A stretch of DNA of 56,208 bases from NCBI RefSeq assembly GCF_000337035.1, contig NZ_AOJL01000062.1, forward strand, positions 1-56,208, written 5' to 3'. Below, one piece after another: positions 9,275 through 20,345 of this stretch. This DNA comes from Halorubrum coriense DSM 10284. GTDB taxonomy: Archaea > Halobacteriota > Halobacteria > Halobacteriales > Haloferacaceae. How positions within the stretch are numbered: position 1 is the first letter of the stretch; each line of letters opens with the position of its first letter. The position numbers and the translations under genes were made by a program. Below the pieces are notes generated by a model, which did not search any database, had not been told where the DNA came from, and worked only from the letters and a program-made list of their open reading frames with translations.

Positions 9275-9649
9275 ATGTCCGAAAACATAACCAGAAAAGA
9301 ACGAGATAGTTCGTTGACAAGTCCGTACAGTGTTCGCAATCGCAGTTTACAATTGGTATGTTTCGATGGCCAAGTACCTAGCAAAGAGACAGTAGCAGAT
9401 CAGGATGTCCGAACACAGACTGTTAAAGCTCTTGAACGTGTTCACACTGTCGCTGCTGAAGCTGGCGTCAGTCGTCAGGATCTAATGCGAACTACAGTAT
9501 ATCTGACTGACATGAACCAATTAGAGGCAGTTACGCAGGCTTATGACGAATTCTTTGAGGGTCAACGGCCGTCACGGACCTTCGTTGGCGTCGAGCAGTT
9601 GCCGAACGATGCTACAGTTCAAATTGAGGCTACTGGTGTGTGTAAGTGA
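9275..9649 (+). CDS. RidA/YjgF-family protein
   Basis: This 124-residue protein has the RidA pattern: LVCFDGQVP near residue 28, the middle helix DVRTQTVKALERVHTVAAEAG, DLMRTTVYLTDM, and the C-terminal PSRTFVGVEQLPNDATVQIEATG. In canonical RidA an Arg in the R(T/S)xV motif binds the carboxylate of imine intermediates. Here PSRTFV keeps that Arg. The family deaminates reactive 2-aminoacrylate-type imines or acts as a redox chaperone after N-chlorination. The ATG lies one base after the ferredoxin stop, so the two are co-transcribed. Confidence 0.85.
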   Translation: MSENITRKERDSSLTSPYSVRNRSLQLVCFDGQVPSKETVADQDVRTQTVKALERVHTVAAEAGVSRQDLMRTTVYLTDMNQLEAVTQAYDEFFEGQRPSRTFVGVEQLPNDATVQIEATGVCK

Positions 9650-9720
9650 GGTCCTATTACAACTAAAGCCGTAGGTCACTCAGTAATAGCGTTTAAATAA
9701 TCAAGGGTCATTGAGCGGAC

Positions 9721-9789
9721 GTGCCCACAGGGGCGCAAACCGACATCGACCGGCTCGTTGACGACCTCAAACGAGTGGCCACCACGTGA
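9721..9789 (+). pseudogene. N-terminal gene fragment
   Basis: A 22-codon frame, GTG start, reading MPTGAQTDIDRLVDDLKRV, then a stop. The composition looks like a truncated haloarchaeal reading frame, but I cannot assign a family and nothing downstream continues it. Confidence 0.3.
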
Positions 9790-9894
9790 CAGGTCGTGGA
9801 GTTCCGGGACGCCAGCTACCGTCGTGTTTCCCCTCGTAGTTGTTGCTTGGAGCCGTCACCTGTATCGAGCCAGCGAAAAGGATCCATTGCTGGG

Positions 9895-10695
9895 TCAGTG
9901 CCCCATCGCGCCCCCGAGGGGCTGGTAATGCGGGAACATCGGGTGTGGAAGGTGGACACCGAGCGCCATCAGCCCGTGCGCGAATAGCACATACCCCAGT
10001 ACGACGAACACCACGCCGAGCAGCCGATGGACGCGTCGTCGGTGGGCGACATCGATCGACTGGATAATCGTTCCATAGAGGAAGACAGCTGGAATCGTCC
10101 CAATGCCAAGGGCACCGAGTGCGATTCCTCCAGTGGTGGGGGACCCGCTGGCGAAGGCGAACAGATACGCGGGATACAGCATTGGGCAGGGGAGAAGCGC
10201 GTGGACGGCGCCGAGGCCAACGATACTCGGGCTGTTCACGTGTCGGTGAACTCTCGTCGCAAGCCACGACGTGACGCGCTGTACGCCGGGTATTCGAATA
10301 TCACCTCCACTCCCCCGGATAACATACCGAACGCCCGTCGCCACGATGAATCCCCCTACCGCGAGACCGACGGCACCCCGCAGGAGATCAGCGATCGGTG
10401 TCAGCTGGTCAGCGGTTACGAACACGACGCTGCCGAGCGCCCCGAAGAGGGCCCCGAAAATTGCGTACGTCGTCGCTCGGCCAACGTTGAACAGGAAGTG
10501 CTGGCGAACCTCGTAGGTTGTGAGATGACCGGCACGCCCGTCGTTGGCTGTTACCGTCCCGCCGTCAGGCTGCGGCGTCATCTGCTTCGAGTACATCGTC
10601 ACAAGTGGACCGCACATCCCGATACAGTGGGCGCCGCCCAGTACGCCGATGAGAACGAAGAGCGCGATGTCAATCCGGAGGAGCGGCTCGATCAT
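9895..10695 (-). CDS. UreH/TauE-SafE-like membrane protein
   Basis: A 266-residue polytopic protein with about six to seven helices, of the sulfite exporter TauE/SafE and UreH-like group (DsbD_2 type). The N-terminal helix carries GGAHCIGMCGPL, a Cys-x3-Cys motif typical of this group and often linked to copper supply for heme-copper oxidases. NVGRATTYAIFGALFGALG follows as the second conserved block. Helices recur at VLIGVLGG, LLGVVFVVLGYVLFAHGLM and similar. The loop near residue 43 is polar. A fragment of a second copy lies at 35675-35825. No oxidase genes are adjacent, so its partner is unclear. Confidence 0.8.
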   Translation of the reverse strand: MIEPLLRIDIALFVLIGVLGGAHCIGMCGPLVTMYSKQMTPQPDGGTVTANDGRAGHLTTYEVRQHFLFNVGRATTYAIFGALFGALGSVVFVTADQLTPIADLLRGAVGLAVGGFIVATGVRYVIRGSGGDIRIPGVQRVTSWLATRVHRHVNSPSIVGLGAVHALLPCPMLYPAYLFAFASGSPTTGGIALGALGIGTIPAVFLYGTIIQSIDVAHRRRVHRLLGVVFVVLGYVLFAHGLMALGVHLPHPMFPHYQPLGGAMGH

Positions 10696-10790
10696 AGTCG
10701 CTTTCGGTTGTGTATGGGCTTGTGTTGTCTGGTGTGTCTCTCGAACAACCCCAGACAGATACCGCGGGTGTGTTACATTCGCCTATGGAC

Positions 10791-10916
10791 TGCTTTGCTG
10801 AATAGTGGTGTCTTCGTAGAAGGCCGCACTTTGATCCACTTGTGAGTTGCTGACGAGGGAGGTCACAGAATCAGCGTGATCTCACTTCCGCTCAGAGAAC
10901 GCTATTCAACACGGCA
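10791..10916. mobile_element. 126-bp MITE of IS5 type
   Basis: The element starts TGCTTTGCTGAATAG and ends CTATTCAACACGGCA, imperfect inverted repeats that match the ends of the IS5-family element at 51263-52191 (TGCTGTGTTGAATAG). The flanking octamers CTATGGAC (10783-10790) and CTGTGGAC (10917-10924) match at 7 of 8 positions, as expected of an 8-bp target duplication with one later change. It has no coding content and would depend on a transposase in trans. Confidence 0.7.
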
Positions 10917-10924
10917 CTGTGGAC

Positions 10925-11404
10925 GGCAACTTAATTCCGATTGACACCCGAATTCGAAATAGTCGACATAGTGTCAAAATTTGTGTATTATATAATTGAA
11001 CCGGACACCAAGTTCCACTGCCGGACAGGACTTTACACCCCCGAATTAGGAATTCTAACTCGATTCTATCGCTATCATCACGAAGTCGATCAAGCTTAAA
11101 ATGAATTATTCGACCTTTTGATCGCCCCACGTTTCAATCGTGTGAGGGCTACACGAACACTCATCGCGGCTATTCACCTTAGTGGGATGTTTATGAACGA
11201 AAATTGTATTTCCTGTTCGTTCTAGTAATTTACAAACAAATATTACAAAAATATACTTCAGGTTCTAGCTGTATATGTAAACATGAGTGATCTCTTAATA
11301 CTCCAAACGACAATTAAGGTAACCAGTAGTGGGTTCATTTTTCGGCTCGGTCTCCCCACCAGTTATCGATTATTTAGTTGGTTGACACAGGGTGGTGGTC
11401 AACG
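10925..11404. other. Long upstream region of lactate permease
   Basis: No supported gene in about 480 bases. The stretch is AT-rich around 11200-11300 and presumably carries the promoter and control sites of the permease, but I could not pick out a clear palindrome. Confidence 0.3.
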
Positions 11405-13105
11405 ATGAGCGAAGTGCTCCTAGCTGCTGCCGCAGCACTGCCTCTCGTGGCTGCTACAGTGTTACTCGTCGGTGCTCTCTGGCCGGCGACGAAGGCCATG
11501 CCAGTCGCATGGGGCACCGCCGTACTCGTGGCTGCGACTGTCTGGCAGCTCCCAGTTCGGTGGATCGCTGCGGCAACTACATGGGGAGTGATACTTGCTG
11601 TCGAAATTCTCTGGATCGTCTTCGGTGCGCTCGTACTATTGTATACACTCAGACAGGCAGGAGCAATTTCCCGAATCGCTGGGGGGTTCGCCTCACTCAG
11701 TAGTGATCACCGTGTCCAAACTATCCTCATCGGGTTTTTCCTCACAACGTTTCTCACTGGTGTTGCCGGCTTTGGTACTCCTGCGGCAATCGTTGCCCCG
11801 CTATTGGTCAGCCTCGGATTTCCAGCACTCGGAGCCGTTGTCGTGGCGCTTATTGGGCACGCGATGGCGACGACATTCGGGGCAGTCGGTGTCCCAATCA
11901 ACCCAGGCGTGATGGAAGCGGTCGGCTCTCTTGCCAGCGTTTCTACTGGTAAGGCTGTAGCATTTATGAGTGAAGTGAGCGGACTTGCGGCCGCCTACCA
12001 CCTTCTCCCTGGGCTATTTATGCCAGTTATTACCGTATCAATGCTCGTCTACTTTTTCGGCGATGTAACGCACCGGTCTCTTGCGGCGGTACGTCCTATC
12101 GTTCCACTCGCGTTGTTCGCTGGGGTTGTGTTCGTCATCCCATTCACCCTTACCGCTGTGTTCATCGGTCCAGAAATGCCATCAATCATCGCGCCCATCG
12201 TTGGTGGGGGACTCACCGTCACGGTACTCAATCGTGGATGGTTGGTTCCAGACGAACAGTGGCGGCTGCCAGATAATCAGACATGGCCAAAGGCTTGGAC
12301 TGGAACAGTAACTGAAGCGGACTCCCCTCGGTCCGTGGGCCAGCACAGCAGTTTAACAGATGGCGGACAGTCAATGTCACTTGCTCGAGCTTGGACGCCA
12401 TACCTTCTCGTTGTTATCCTTCTCATAGCAACTCGTGATTTCACACCCATAGGAAGCCTGTTGACGGAAGTCGATCTGCTCGCACCAGCCTGGACAGGAA
12501 TTTTTGGCACAACTATCACGAATAGTATCGAATGGGCATACGCACCGGGTACGTGGCTTGTCGCTGTCGCTCTCATCTCAATTCCATTATACGGGCTCTC
12601 ACGGACTGATATCAAAAACGCATGGAAAGAAGCGGGTGAGACAGCAGCAACGCCTGCTGTAGCACTCACATTCATCATTGGTACCGTTGGGATCCTCCTT
12701 CATTCAGGACAGTATGTAGGCGCCCCGGGCGGACAGAGCATGATGCTCGCTCTCGCCGACGGGGTCGGCGGGACACTTGATGGAGTGTATACGATTGTTG
12801 CTGCCCCTCTCGGTGTCTTTGGGACGTTTGTAACCGGTTCTGTGATGGTCTCAAACGTCACGTTCAGTCCCATACAGTATGAGCTAGCCAGAGAGCTAGG
12901 CTTCTCTCCAGCACATATCGTCGCAGCGCAAGCCGCAGCAGGCGGGGTCGGGAACGCGATATCAATTCATAATGTGATCGCTGCGCTGGCGACTGTTGGT
13001 CTCGTCGGGAAAGAAGGAGTCGTAATCCGAATGAATCTCGTCCCTGTAGCGGCCTATACGCTCGCCGTCAGTATACTACTGTCCGTTATAATGCTGGCTG
13101 TCTAA
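11405..13105 (+). CDS. lctP: L-lactate permease family transporter
   Basis: This 566-residue transporter of the LctP family has about 12-14 hydrophobic helices. Family blocks include GFFLTTFLTGVAGFGTPAAIVAPLLVS split over helices near residue 105, ALIGHAMATTFGAVGVPI, and a C-terminal FGTFVTGSVMVSNVTFSP with AAQAAAGGVGNAISIHNVIA. The family imports L-lactate (also D-lactate or glycolate) by proton symport. The start is placed at ATG 11405 (MSEVLLAAAA) because the upstream codons are polar and unlike the family. No lactate dehydrogenase genes are adjacent, so regulation and pathway partners lie elsewhere. Confidence 0.9.
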   Translation: MSEVLLAAAAALPLVAATVLLVGALWPATKAMPVAWGTAVLVAATVWQLPVRWIAAATTWGVILAVEILWIVFGALVLLYTLRQAGAISRIAGGFASLSSDHRVQTILIGFFLTTFLTGVAGFGTPAAIVAPLLVSLGFPALGAVVVALIGHAMATTFGAVGVPINPGVMEAVGSLASVSTGKAVAFMSEVSGLAAAYHLLPGLFMPVITVSMLVYFFGDVTHRSLAAVRPIVPLALFAGVVFVIPFTLTAVFIGPEMPSIIAPIVGGGLTVTVLNRGWLVPDEQWRLPDNQTWPKAWTGTVTEADSPRSVGQHSSLTDGGQSMSLARAWTPYLLVVILLIATRDFTPIGSLLTEVDLLAPAWTGIFGTTITNSIEWAYAPGTWLVAVALISIPLYGLSRTDIKNAWKEAGETAATPAVALTFIIGTVGILLHSGQYVGAPGGQSMMLALADGVGGTLDGVYTIVAAPLGVFGTFVTGSVMVSNVTFSPIQYELARELGFSPAHIVAAQAAAGGVGNAISIHNVIAALATVGLVGKEGVVIRMNLVPVAAYTLAVSILLSVIMLAV

Positions 13106-13146
13106 GCGCAACTCTGCGACGCTTGAAATCTTCTCCAAAATAAAAT

Positions 13147-13358
13147 GCGAGGCTTTCTCCTCGATTCTCCGTAATTCGCTCCATGAGCGTTCTAGAGGTC
13201 TATATTGGTGTCTGGAAGGTAGCGGACTCGCGTGAGGAGCAGCAGACAGCGGCTGCCGTGCTTGCGCCGTATCCAGTGGTAGCGATGGCTTCCAGCGTTT
13301 CCCGACGGGCTGGGAGTTACGGAAAATCGAGGAGAAAGCCTCGCGCTTTAGCGCGGGA
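13147..13358. repeat. Inverted pair of IS200/IS605-type ends
   Basis: A 28-base arm at 13147-13174 (begins GCGAGGCTTTCTCC) is repeated inverted at 13317-13344 with one mismatch. The right arm runs on into a small hairpin, GCGCTTTAGCGCGGG. The same end occurs at 26924-26971 (inverted) and 31388-31439. It matches what I know of the right-end hairpins of haloarchaeal IS200/IS605 (IS1341, TnpB-type) elements. The 142 bases between the arms hold no recognisable TnpA or TnpB. Confidence 0.6.
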
Positions 13359-13718
13359 TGAATCTACTGAATCGTTTGTATGTCGTTTCGAGTGACTTAG
13401 GATAATCTCCTCGACAACGTGGTGGAAGTTCTAGCAGACAATACACTTCTCACTCCGATCTCTCAGAAGCCGCGCCATTGGCGTGGTGAGACGGGTATTG
13501 TCGGATCGTGGTGGAGCAACCGACCCCTCTCGGACGTGACCTACTCCTCGACGTAAACAGCGAGGCTTCCCACGGCATCACATCGCTGGATAGTAGCACA
13601 CGTGGGCGGCGATACTCACCGGGTCGTTCGGACGCGAACGTGTCCGGGGCAGTCGTTCGATCAAGAACGTTGAGGTGACCCCTCTTCGAACTCCTCCTTG
13701 TTCACGCGAAGGCAGGTG
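13359..13718. other. Intergenic with another IS605-like hairpin
   Basis: No gene. On the minus strand, a hairpin-like CCTCG / CGAGG pair around 13553-13572, next to a GCCTCGCTGTTTAC motif, again resembles the tip of an IS200/IS605-type right end. The rest is featureless sequence downstream of katG. Confidence 0.35.
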
Positions 13719-15917
<2,199 letters not shown>

Positions 15918-15984
15918 TCAATCAACTATTGTTTATCACATGCCAACTCAGGGCCCCACGAACGTTAGCGGCCTACCTCGCTGC

Positions 15985-16122
15985 TGTATGGCGATTCAAC
16001 ACAACCCCGTGTGTCAAGTCCTGCTGTGTCAGTCAACGCAGCTACACCATCTCTCTGAACACGCCGCGATTGATGCCATGTTCTACGACCGCTCACCAGT
16101 GAGCCGCCACTACTGCCAGTGA
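15985..16122 (+). pseudogene. IS5-family transposase remnant
   Basis: The frame ending at 16122 reads SEHAAIDAMFYDRSPVSRHY. It matches the catalytic-Asp region GHAALDSTFFDRRRASSYF of the IS5-type transposase at 51364. An ATTCAACACA motif at about 15991 matches the IS end. No further transposase sequence follows, so it is a short relic. Confidence 0.55.
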
Positions 16123-16195
16123 CGAGTTTCGACTTCCCGACGCTCTCCTTGCCAACGACTACGACGGTTTCCTTCTCGCCGTCCTGGTTGATGAG
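16121..16195 (-). pseudogene. FeoB-type GTPase N-terminal fragment
   Basis: The minus-strand frame reads LINQDGEKETVVVVGKESVG followed by KSKLV. GKESVGKS is a Walker A/G1 motif, in the form I associate with the start of some haloarchaeal FeoB-like GTPases. The frame is lost immediately afterwards, at the junction with the IS5 relic. It looks like an iron-transport gene destroyed by insertion and deletion. Confidence 0.45.
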
Positions 16196-16585
16196 ACGTT
16201 GTCAGTGAGGTACCGTGCGTCAGTCATATTTTTTGAACCCCATCTTCGGAGCCAGTTCGCGGAACGATTGCCGGCAGAGCCAGATGTCATACTTACCGAC
16301 GAGACCCTGCTCACGTCCGGTCATCGGGCGACGTATCGGCTGTCGTCTCTCGGATTGTCCGGTTGCTCGGTTTTCTTATCTTTGTGGGGAGCATCTCGAG
16401 TCTAGCGGTCACACATGTCGGGTTCGAATCAGGACAAGTCCTCGAGGAACAGACTCCTTTTATCATACTCATCGAGATAAGTTTGGTCGTCGATCGAGGC
16501 TCCTCTCAGAGCGAATGATGACATCTCAGACTCATCGGCTCCGGCTCAAAATTCGTCTTTCAGCGCGAGCACTTAACTGTCTGAT
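16196..16585. other. Intergenic, possible coding debris
   Basis: A plus-strand frame around 16199-16405 contains [17 protein letters not shown] and looks more protein-like than random sequence. It has no plausible start and no family I recognise. Confidence 0.25.
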
Positions 16586-17071
16586 TCACACCGACGCAGG
16601 TTCATCTCTCACAGTACTTCCCAGAACGAGTGCGCCGGCAATGATTACGAGGTTCTTTACGATATACTGACCCTCGACTGTCAACCCGTACGGGAACGTA
16701 GTATAGACGACTTCAGGGAGCAGTACCATCGGAAGGAACGTCCCCGGAAGCTGGAGTGCCAGCAATAGCAATCCGACGCGTGTAAGCGGGGGATAGAGCA
16801 GACAGATACCGATAATCACTTCCCACACGCCAAGTACCGGGACGAAAAACTCAGGTGGAAGAATGTACACCGTTGAGGCGACGAGGTCGCCGGCCGGCGA
16901 GACGCCGAGTACTTTGAGTGCGCCGAACCAGATGAACACCGCTCCGACAGCGGCTCGCAACGCTGGGACGCTCCAACGGTCCATTTTTGATGCCAGTGTC
17001 GCATCGAGTGCGTCCAACCGCTCTTGATACACGGTTATCGTGTCTTTCGATTCGTTTTCTGAGGTTGCCAT
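16586..17071 (-). CDS. DoxX-family membrane protein
   Basis: This 161-residue protein begins with a charged cytoplasmic head (1-32), then four helices: FIWFGALKVLGV, FFVPVLGVWEVIIGICLLY, RVGLLLLALQLPGTFLPMV and VKNLVIIAGALVLG. The order and the WEVIIG motif fit the DoxX/SURF4 fold, seen in thiosulfate:quinone oxidoreductase subunits and in quinone-linked redox proteins. Its substrate is unknown. It is the intact partner of the broken copy at 6784-7236. Confidence 0.8.
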   Translation of the reverse strand: MATSENESKDTITVYQERLDALDATLASKMDRWSVPALRAAVGAVFIWFGALKVLGVSPAGDLVASTVYILPPEFFVPVLGVWEVIIGICLLYPPLTRVGLLLLALQLPGTFLPMVLLPEVVYTTFPYGLTVEGQYIVKNLVIIAGALVLGSTVRDEPASV

Positions 17072-17343
17072 CGCGTCCGTAATAGTTATTATTTTGCCGG
17101 ATAAAAGGCTTCTAGCTCCTGATCGACCGTGTCAGTTTCTTTGATCTGAACCTGTGTGCTTCTCACGTTCTCCACTGTGAGGAGGATTTTTACTCCATTA
17201 AGTTATTTATATTGATGTTTTGGGATTAGGGATACGGAGACTGAATCCAACAGTGGTAGTGCTCATCCTAACAACCAGTCATAGCGCAGACACTTGTGAA
17301 GAACATTCATACTAGTGGATATTGTTCGGAATTAGTATTTGAT

Positions 17344-17490
17344 AGCTCTGTTGAAATCCTATTCTTCAGACACATTATTGTCTGAAACACCCGGGCGCTG
17401 AAGTGTGCGGACGCACCGCTACAGCTCCTGCCAGATTTTGTCGATTTCCAGAGAGGCGTGCTGAATACAGGGCGCGAGTCGGTTACTGCG
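17344..17490 (-). repeat. IS-like right end, long type (inverted)
   Basis: It begins AGCTCTGTTGAAATCCTATT and runs to GTGCTGAATACAGGGCGCGA. It is the reverse complement of the end at 1822-1966 and a homologue of 33747-33880. Its inner side faces the interrupted membrane-protein gene at 17510-18662, which may be its cargo. Confidence 0.55.
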
Positions 17491-17785
17491 GATAAAACGA
17501 CTTGTGTGGTTATCTGAGCCCGATTTCCCTGTGACGCTTGTAAAGATAGGCCACACCGGCGGGAATCGTGATTAGTTGTACGGCAGAAAACACAAACGAA
17601 CCCAAGTGTAGTATAGCAACGCCGCCCCACAGCACTCGGTTTGGTATCCAGTCGCTGTCTTTCTGACGGAGTGTTCTGGCATCGAGATAGATACAGAGCG
17701 AGTACAGTGGGGCTAGAAGGCCTCCGATTAGAACGGTCGCTACCACCGAGAGCAAGGAGAATAAGAATATCAAGCCAGTTTCTGG

Positions 17786-18483
17786 GGTAGTGTTCAGATA
17801 AGCTGATTCCATGCGAACGCGAACGATCTGAGCCACTTATCAGCAGTTTCTGCTTTGGCGTTGCTAAAACAGTTTGAGAAACTGGTAGTTCTGCGTTTTA
17901 CTTCACGAAATACACGTTCGATGCTGTTCCGATTTCCATGTCGTTCGTATCTAAAATCGAGGTCGTGTTTGTCACAGGCTCGGTGAAGTGGAACCGCGCC
18001 ATCAACGAGAAAGATTGCGTCATCCACGTCGTGTTTTTCGCGGAGTTCCGCGAAAAACTGATCTGCGATCACGTTTGTTCTTGTTGGCTCAAGCTTTGTA
18101 TGTAGCAGATCGTTCGAGTCGGGATCGACAGCGGCGTACAGCCAATATTGTTCATCGTCAAGTTGAATCACTGTTTCATCGACCGCAACGTGATTCGGGC
18201 ACCGGCCAGATTCCGGCTGTAAGTCGGCCTTGTGTACCCAGTTATGAACGGTGGATCGAGCCCGATCAACACCGAATACCTCAAGAAATGAAACAGTATT
18301 CGAAAGCGACAATCCTGCGAGATGAAGCTGAATACTGAGCTTCATCAACAGTTTCGGTGTTGCTTCTCGCTCCACAAACCCTAAGTTTATTTCGTCTAAA
18401 CAGCCGCTGAGGCGGTCGTTTTCGGGCACAGATCACTTTGAAAACGCACCGCCTCACCTTTCAATCCTTATCTGAACACCGCC
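17786..18483 (-). mobile_element. IS6-family element, copy 1
   Basis: A 698-bp element. Its ends are GGTAGTGTTCAGATAAG at 17786 and, inverted at 18483, GGCGGTGTTCAGATAAG. It is flanked by perfect 8-bp direct repeats GTTTCTGG at 17778-17785 and 18484-18491, the size expected for IS6. It encodes one transposase. Copy 2 at 22474-23171 has the same length and is inverted relative to it. Confidence 0.93.
17794..18429 (-). CDS. IS6-family transposase
   Basis: This 211-residue DDE transposase has an N-terminal helical DNA-binding region, then the core: VAVDETVIQLD (first Asp), DAIFLVDGAVPL (second Asp) and RNSIERVFREVKRRT (Glu). The DDE spacing and short length fit the haloarchaeal IS6/ISH-type group. 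It nearly fills the IS, reading toward the 17786 end. It is about 95% identical by eye to the copy at 22528-23163. Differences such as SIER/NVER and SGCL/SVCL show slight divergence. Confidence 0.95.
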   Translation of the reverse strand: MPENDRLSGCLDEINLGFVEREATPKLLMKLSIQLHLAGLSLSNTVSFLEVFGVDRARSTVHNWVHKADLQPESGRCPNHVAVDETVIQLDDEQYWLYAAVDPDSNDLLHTKLEPTRTNVIADQFFAELREKHDVDDAIFLVDGAVPLHRACDKHDLDFRYERHGNRNSIERVFREVKRRTTSFSNCFSNAKAETADKWLRSFAFAWNQLI

Positions 18484-18662
18484 GTTTCTGGACCGGAGGG
18501 CACGAGGCTTGGTGGAGAACCGGCCTGTGGTTCGCTCACTAACTGAAGAATACCGTACGAGGCTTGTACTACGACAAAAACCGCAATGAAGAACGCGACG
18601 CCATACCACCATCGTGAATTGGAGGGCTTATTGGAGGACCTGCCGGGGGACTCTTCGGACAT

Positions 18663-19605
18663 TGGCTATGTTAGAGAGTGTGATTGTGGCGGGTCATGTA
18701 AACTGTGGAATGAGATCTCCGACTCAATACTAACGCTGACTACATCCTCTATATCTCGCACGCCTATCGGAACACTCCTCTGAGTTAGTAGAATCCTCGG
18801 CGGTCAATACGCAGAATCTTTCCAACTACTAATTCAGATATGTTTTAACTGTAAACAACAGCTTGTGAATCGTTCTATGACATCCTTGACTATGGTAAAA
18901 TTCATCTTGGTTATGGGTTGAGGCGGATTTCGAAGACAAACGGATGGGTAGACGGATACGGACCCCTTCTTTGGCTCCGTGAGCACCGACCGGTAACTGA
19001 TCGGTACATATCTGGTTCCACACGTTCGGGTAACACGTATAAAATATGTTTGTAGAACGCTTTCTGGCGTTTATGATGCCGTCTGAAGAATAAAATATTC
19101 GCATCTCTTAGTCCATATATAAATCCGAGACAGAGCGGACACTGGCCATGCCGTTGAAGTACGAATCCGGGACAAACCACACTGATTGCCGCGTGATCGC
19201 TATCGAAATTTCACCGAACTGAGGCCGACCGGCGAGGCGTCCTCCATTCCGGATATGAGGCTAGACGATAGGGGTGAAGGTGCCTTCTGACGCCAACGCG
19301 TCGCGACAAGCGCTGCTGGTAGCTCTGTTGCGCCGGCCGTGAGTACCGGTCCTGTGGGGCGTCAGTCCCAGACGGCCAGCCAAAATGCCGGTTCTGTCTC
19401 TCTAACCATCTCGGAGGTGACGCCACTAGCATGAACGAGGCAGCGTCGACGACGTTCCTCGGCATCATCCACCTAGTCGTCGAGTCGACCACGTTCCACA
19501 GCGCCGTCGCAAAGGGCGGCGCCGCAGCGTTCGTTACCACCCTTGATCTGTGCGTTACCCGCTTTTACAGTGGCGTATACTCGTATGGCGCGGCAAGTCG
19601 ACCAC
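18663..19605. other. Gene-poor stretch before feo cluster
   Basis: About 940 bases without a convincing gene. A minus-strand frame at 18911-19180 (89 codons, CPLCLGFIYG near its start) and frames at 19211-19540 are open, but match nothing I recognise. The whole stretch reads as decayed sequence downstream of the feo operon. An open frame at 19431-19616 on the plus strand is equally unsupported. Confidence 0.3.
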
Positions 19606-19890
19606 TTAGGACTTGACAGCGACGCAGTCGTGCTCCGCAAGCAGTTCCCGACCACGCTGGGTCAGCAGATAGCTCATTGGATTCCCGTCGGTATCCATTC
19701 CACAGGCATCGGACATCGGACAGCCGCTACAGGCCGCCGATTCACAGTCGATCGCGCGGAGGTACCCCTCACGGACCATCGAGTCAAGCATTCCACGGAT
19801 GGCATCTTCCCGCGTGTCCAACTGGGTGGCGATCGTCGAGACGGGTACGTTTCGTGCGACCATCGCGAGGACACAACGGTAGGTACTCAC
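19606..19890 (-). CDS. feoC: FeoC-like winged-helix Cys protein
   Basis: A 94-residue protein with a winged helix in residues 1-45 (VPVSTIATQLDTREDAIRGM), then Cys49, Cys54, Cys57 and Cys63 in the pattern Cys-x4-Cys-x2-Cys-x5-Cys, and a second short helical part. This matches the FeoC/[Fe-S]-dependent transcriptional repressor family, whose Cys cluster binds Fe-S and which modulates FeoB stability or expression. It is the last gene of the feo operon. Its ATG overlaps the stop of the membrane-protein gene (ATGA). Confidence 0.75.
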   Translation of the reverse strand: MSTYRCVLAMVARNVPVSTIATQLDTREDAIRGMLDSMVREGYLRAIDCESAACSGCPMSDACGMDTDGNPMSYLLTQRGRELLAEHDCVAVKS

Positions 19891-20345
19891 GACGCAACCA
19901 CCTCACGAAGTCGGTCGATGACAGCGATTCCGTCAACGTGACGGATAGCGGGGAGCGTGAGCAGAACGGCGATGAGTGCTGGCGCGTACGGTGGCGCTAA
20001 TGCGCCGAAAATTGCCCCTGGTGGAGCAATCCACGTCTCAGCGCCGCCCGGGATCGCTTCCAGTACCGCAGTGAAAAGCTGAGTGCCGGCCGTGATCCAG
20101 AGCATACCACTGGCGAGAACAACGATCGCCCGCTCGCGTATACTGGGGACGTCGGCGAGGACAGCATGGGTGTACAGTCCGCCGGCGGTGGCGAGGATGA
20201 TGCCACGCCAGAGGACGTAGGTGCCACCGATCGAGACTGGTCCGACTGCCCGACTGACGCCAAGGATCCCGACGGCGAGTTCGATTCCGCCAACGACGAG
20301 CAGGCTGGCTCCGAAAAACGCCCAGTAGAGACGCGTAATCCGCAT
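19887..20345 (-). CDS. Four-helix membrane protein in feo operon
   Basis: A 152-residue protein with hydrophobic helices near residues 7-28, 38-60, 73-95 and 110-130, and a short polar C-terminus. I do not recognise a named family. It sits directly after the FeoB permease (its ATG follows the permease stop) and overlaps the FeoC-like gene by four bases, so it is translated as part of the iron-uptake operon. It might be an accessory subunit of the split FeoB channel, but that is inference from position. Confidence 0.7.
   Translation of the reverse strand: MRITRLYWAFFGASLLVVGGIELAVGILGVSRAVGPVSIGGTYVLWRGIILATAGGLYTHAVLADVPSIRERAIVVLASGMLWITAGTQLFTAVLEAIPGGAETWIAPPGAIFGALAPPYAPALIAVLLTLPAIRHVDGIAVIDRLREVVAS

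Larger units (their letters stand above)
17510..18662 (-). pseudogene. Membrane protein gene split by IS6 element
   Basis: The 5' part (18662-18484) encodes MSEESPGRSS... with one helix and ends ...PSGPET. The 3' part (17785-17510) encodes GLIFLFSLLSVVATVLIGG..., two to three helices and an RHRE tail. Removing the IS at 17786-18483 and one copy of its 8-bp duplication restores one frame, PSGPETGLIFLF, of about 148 residues. The ancestral product is a small polytopic membrane protein of unknown family. The exact in-frame repair shows the insertion is fairly recent. Confidence 0.85.

Noticed and set aside
10027-10845. Plus-strand 272-codon frame opposite the UreH-like gene
   Set aside because: No hydrophobic segments or known motifs, whereas the minus strand encodes a conserved membrane protein with a Cys-x3-Cys motif.
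11100-11160. GTTTCAATCGTGTGAGGGC resembling a haloarchaeal CRISPR repeat
   Set aside because: It occurs once. No regularly spaced second copy and no cas genes are present in the window.
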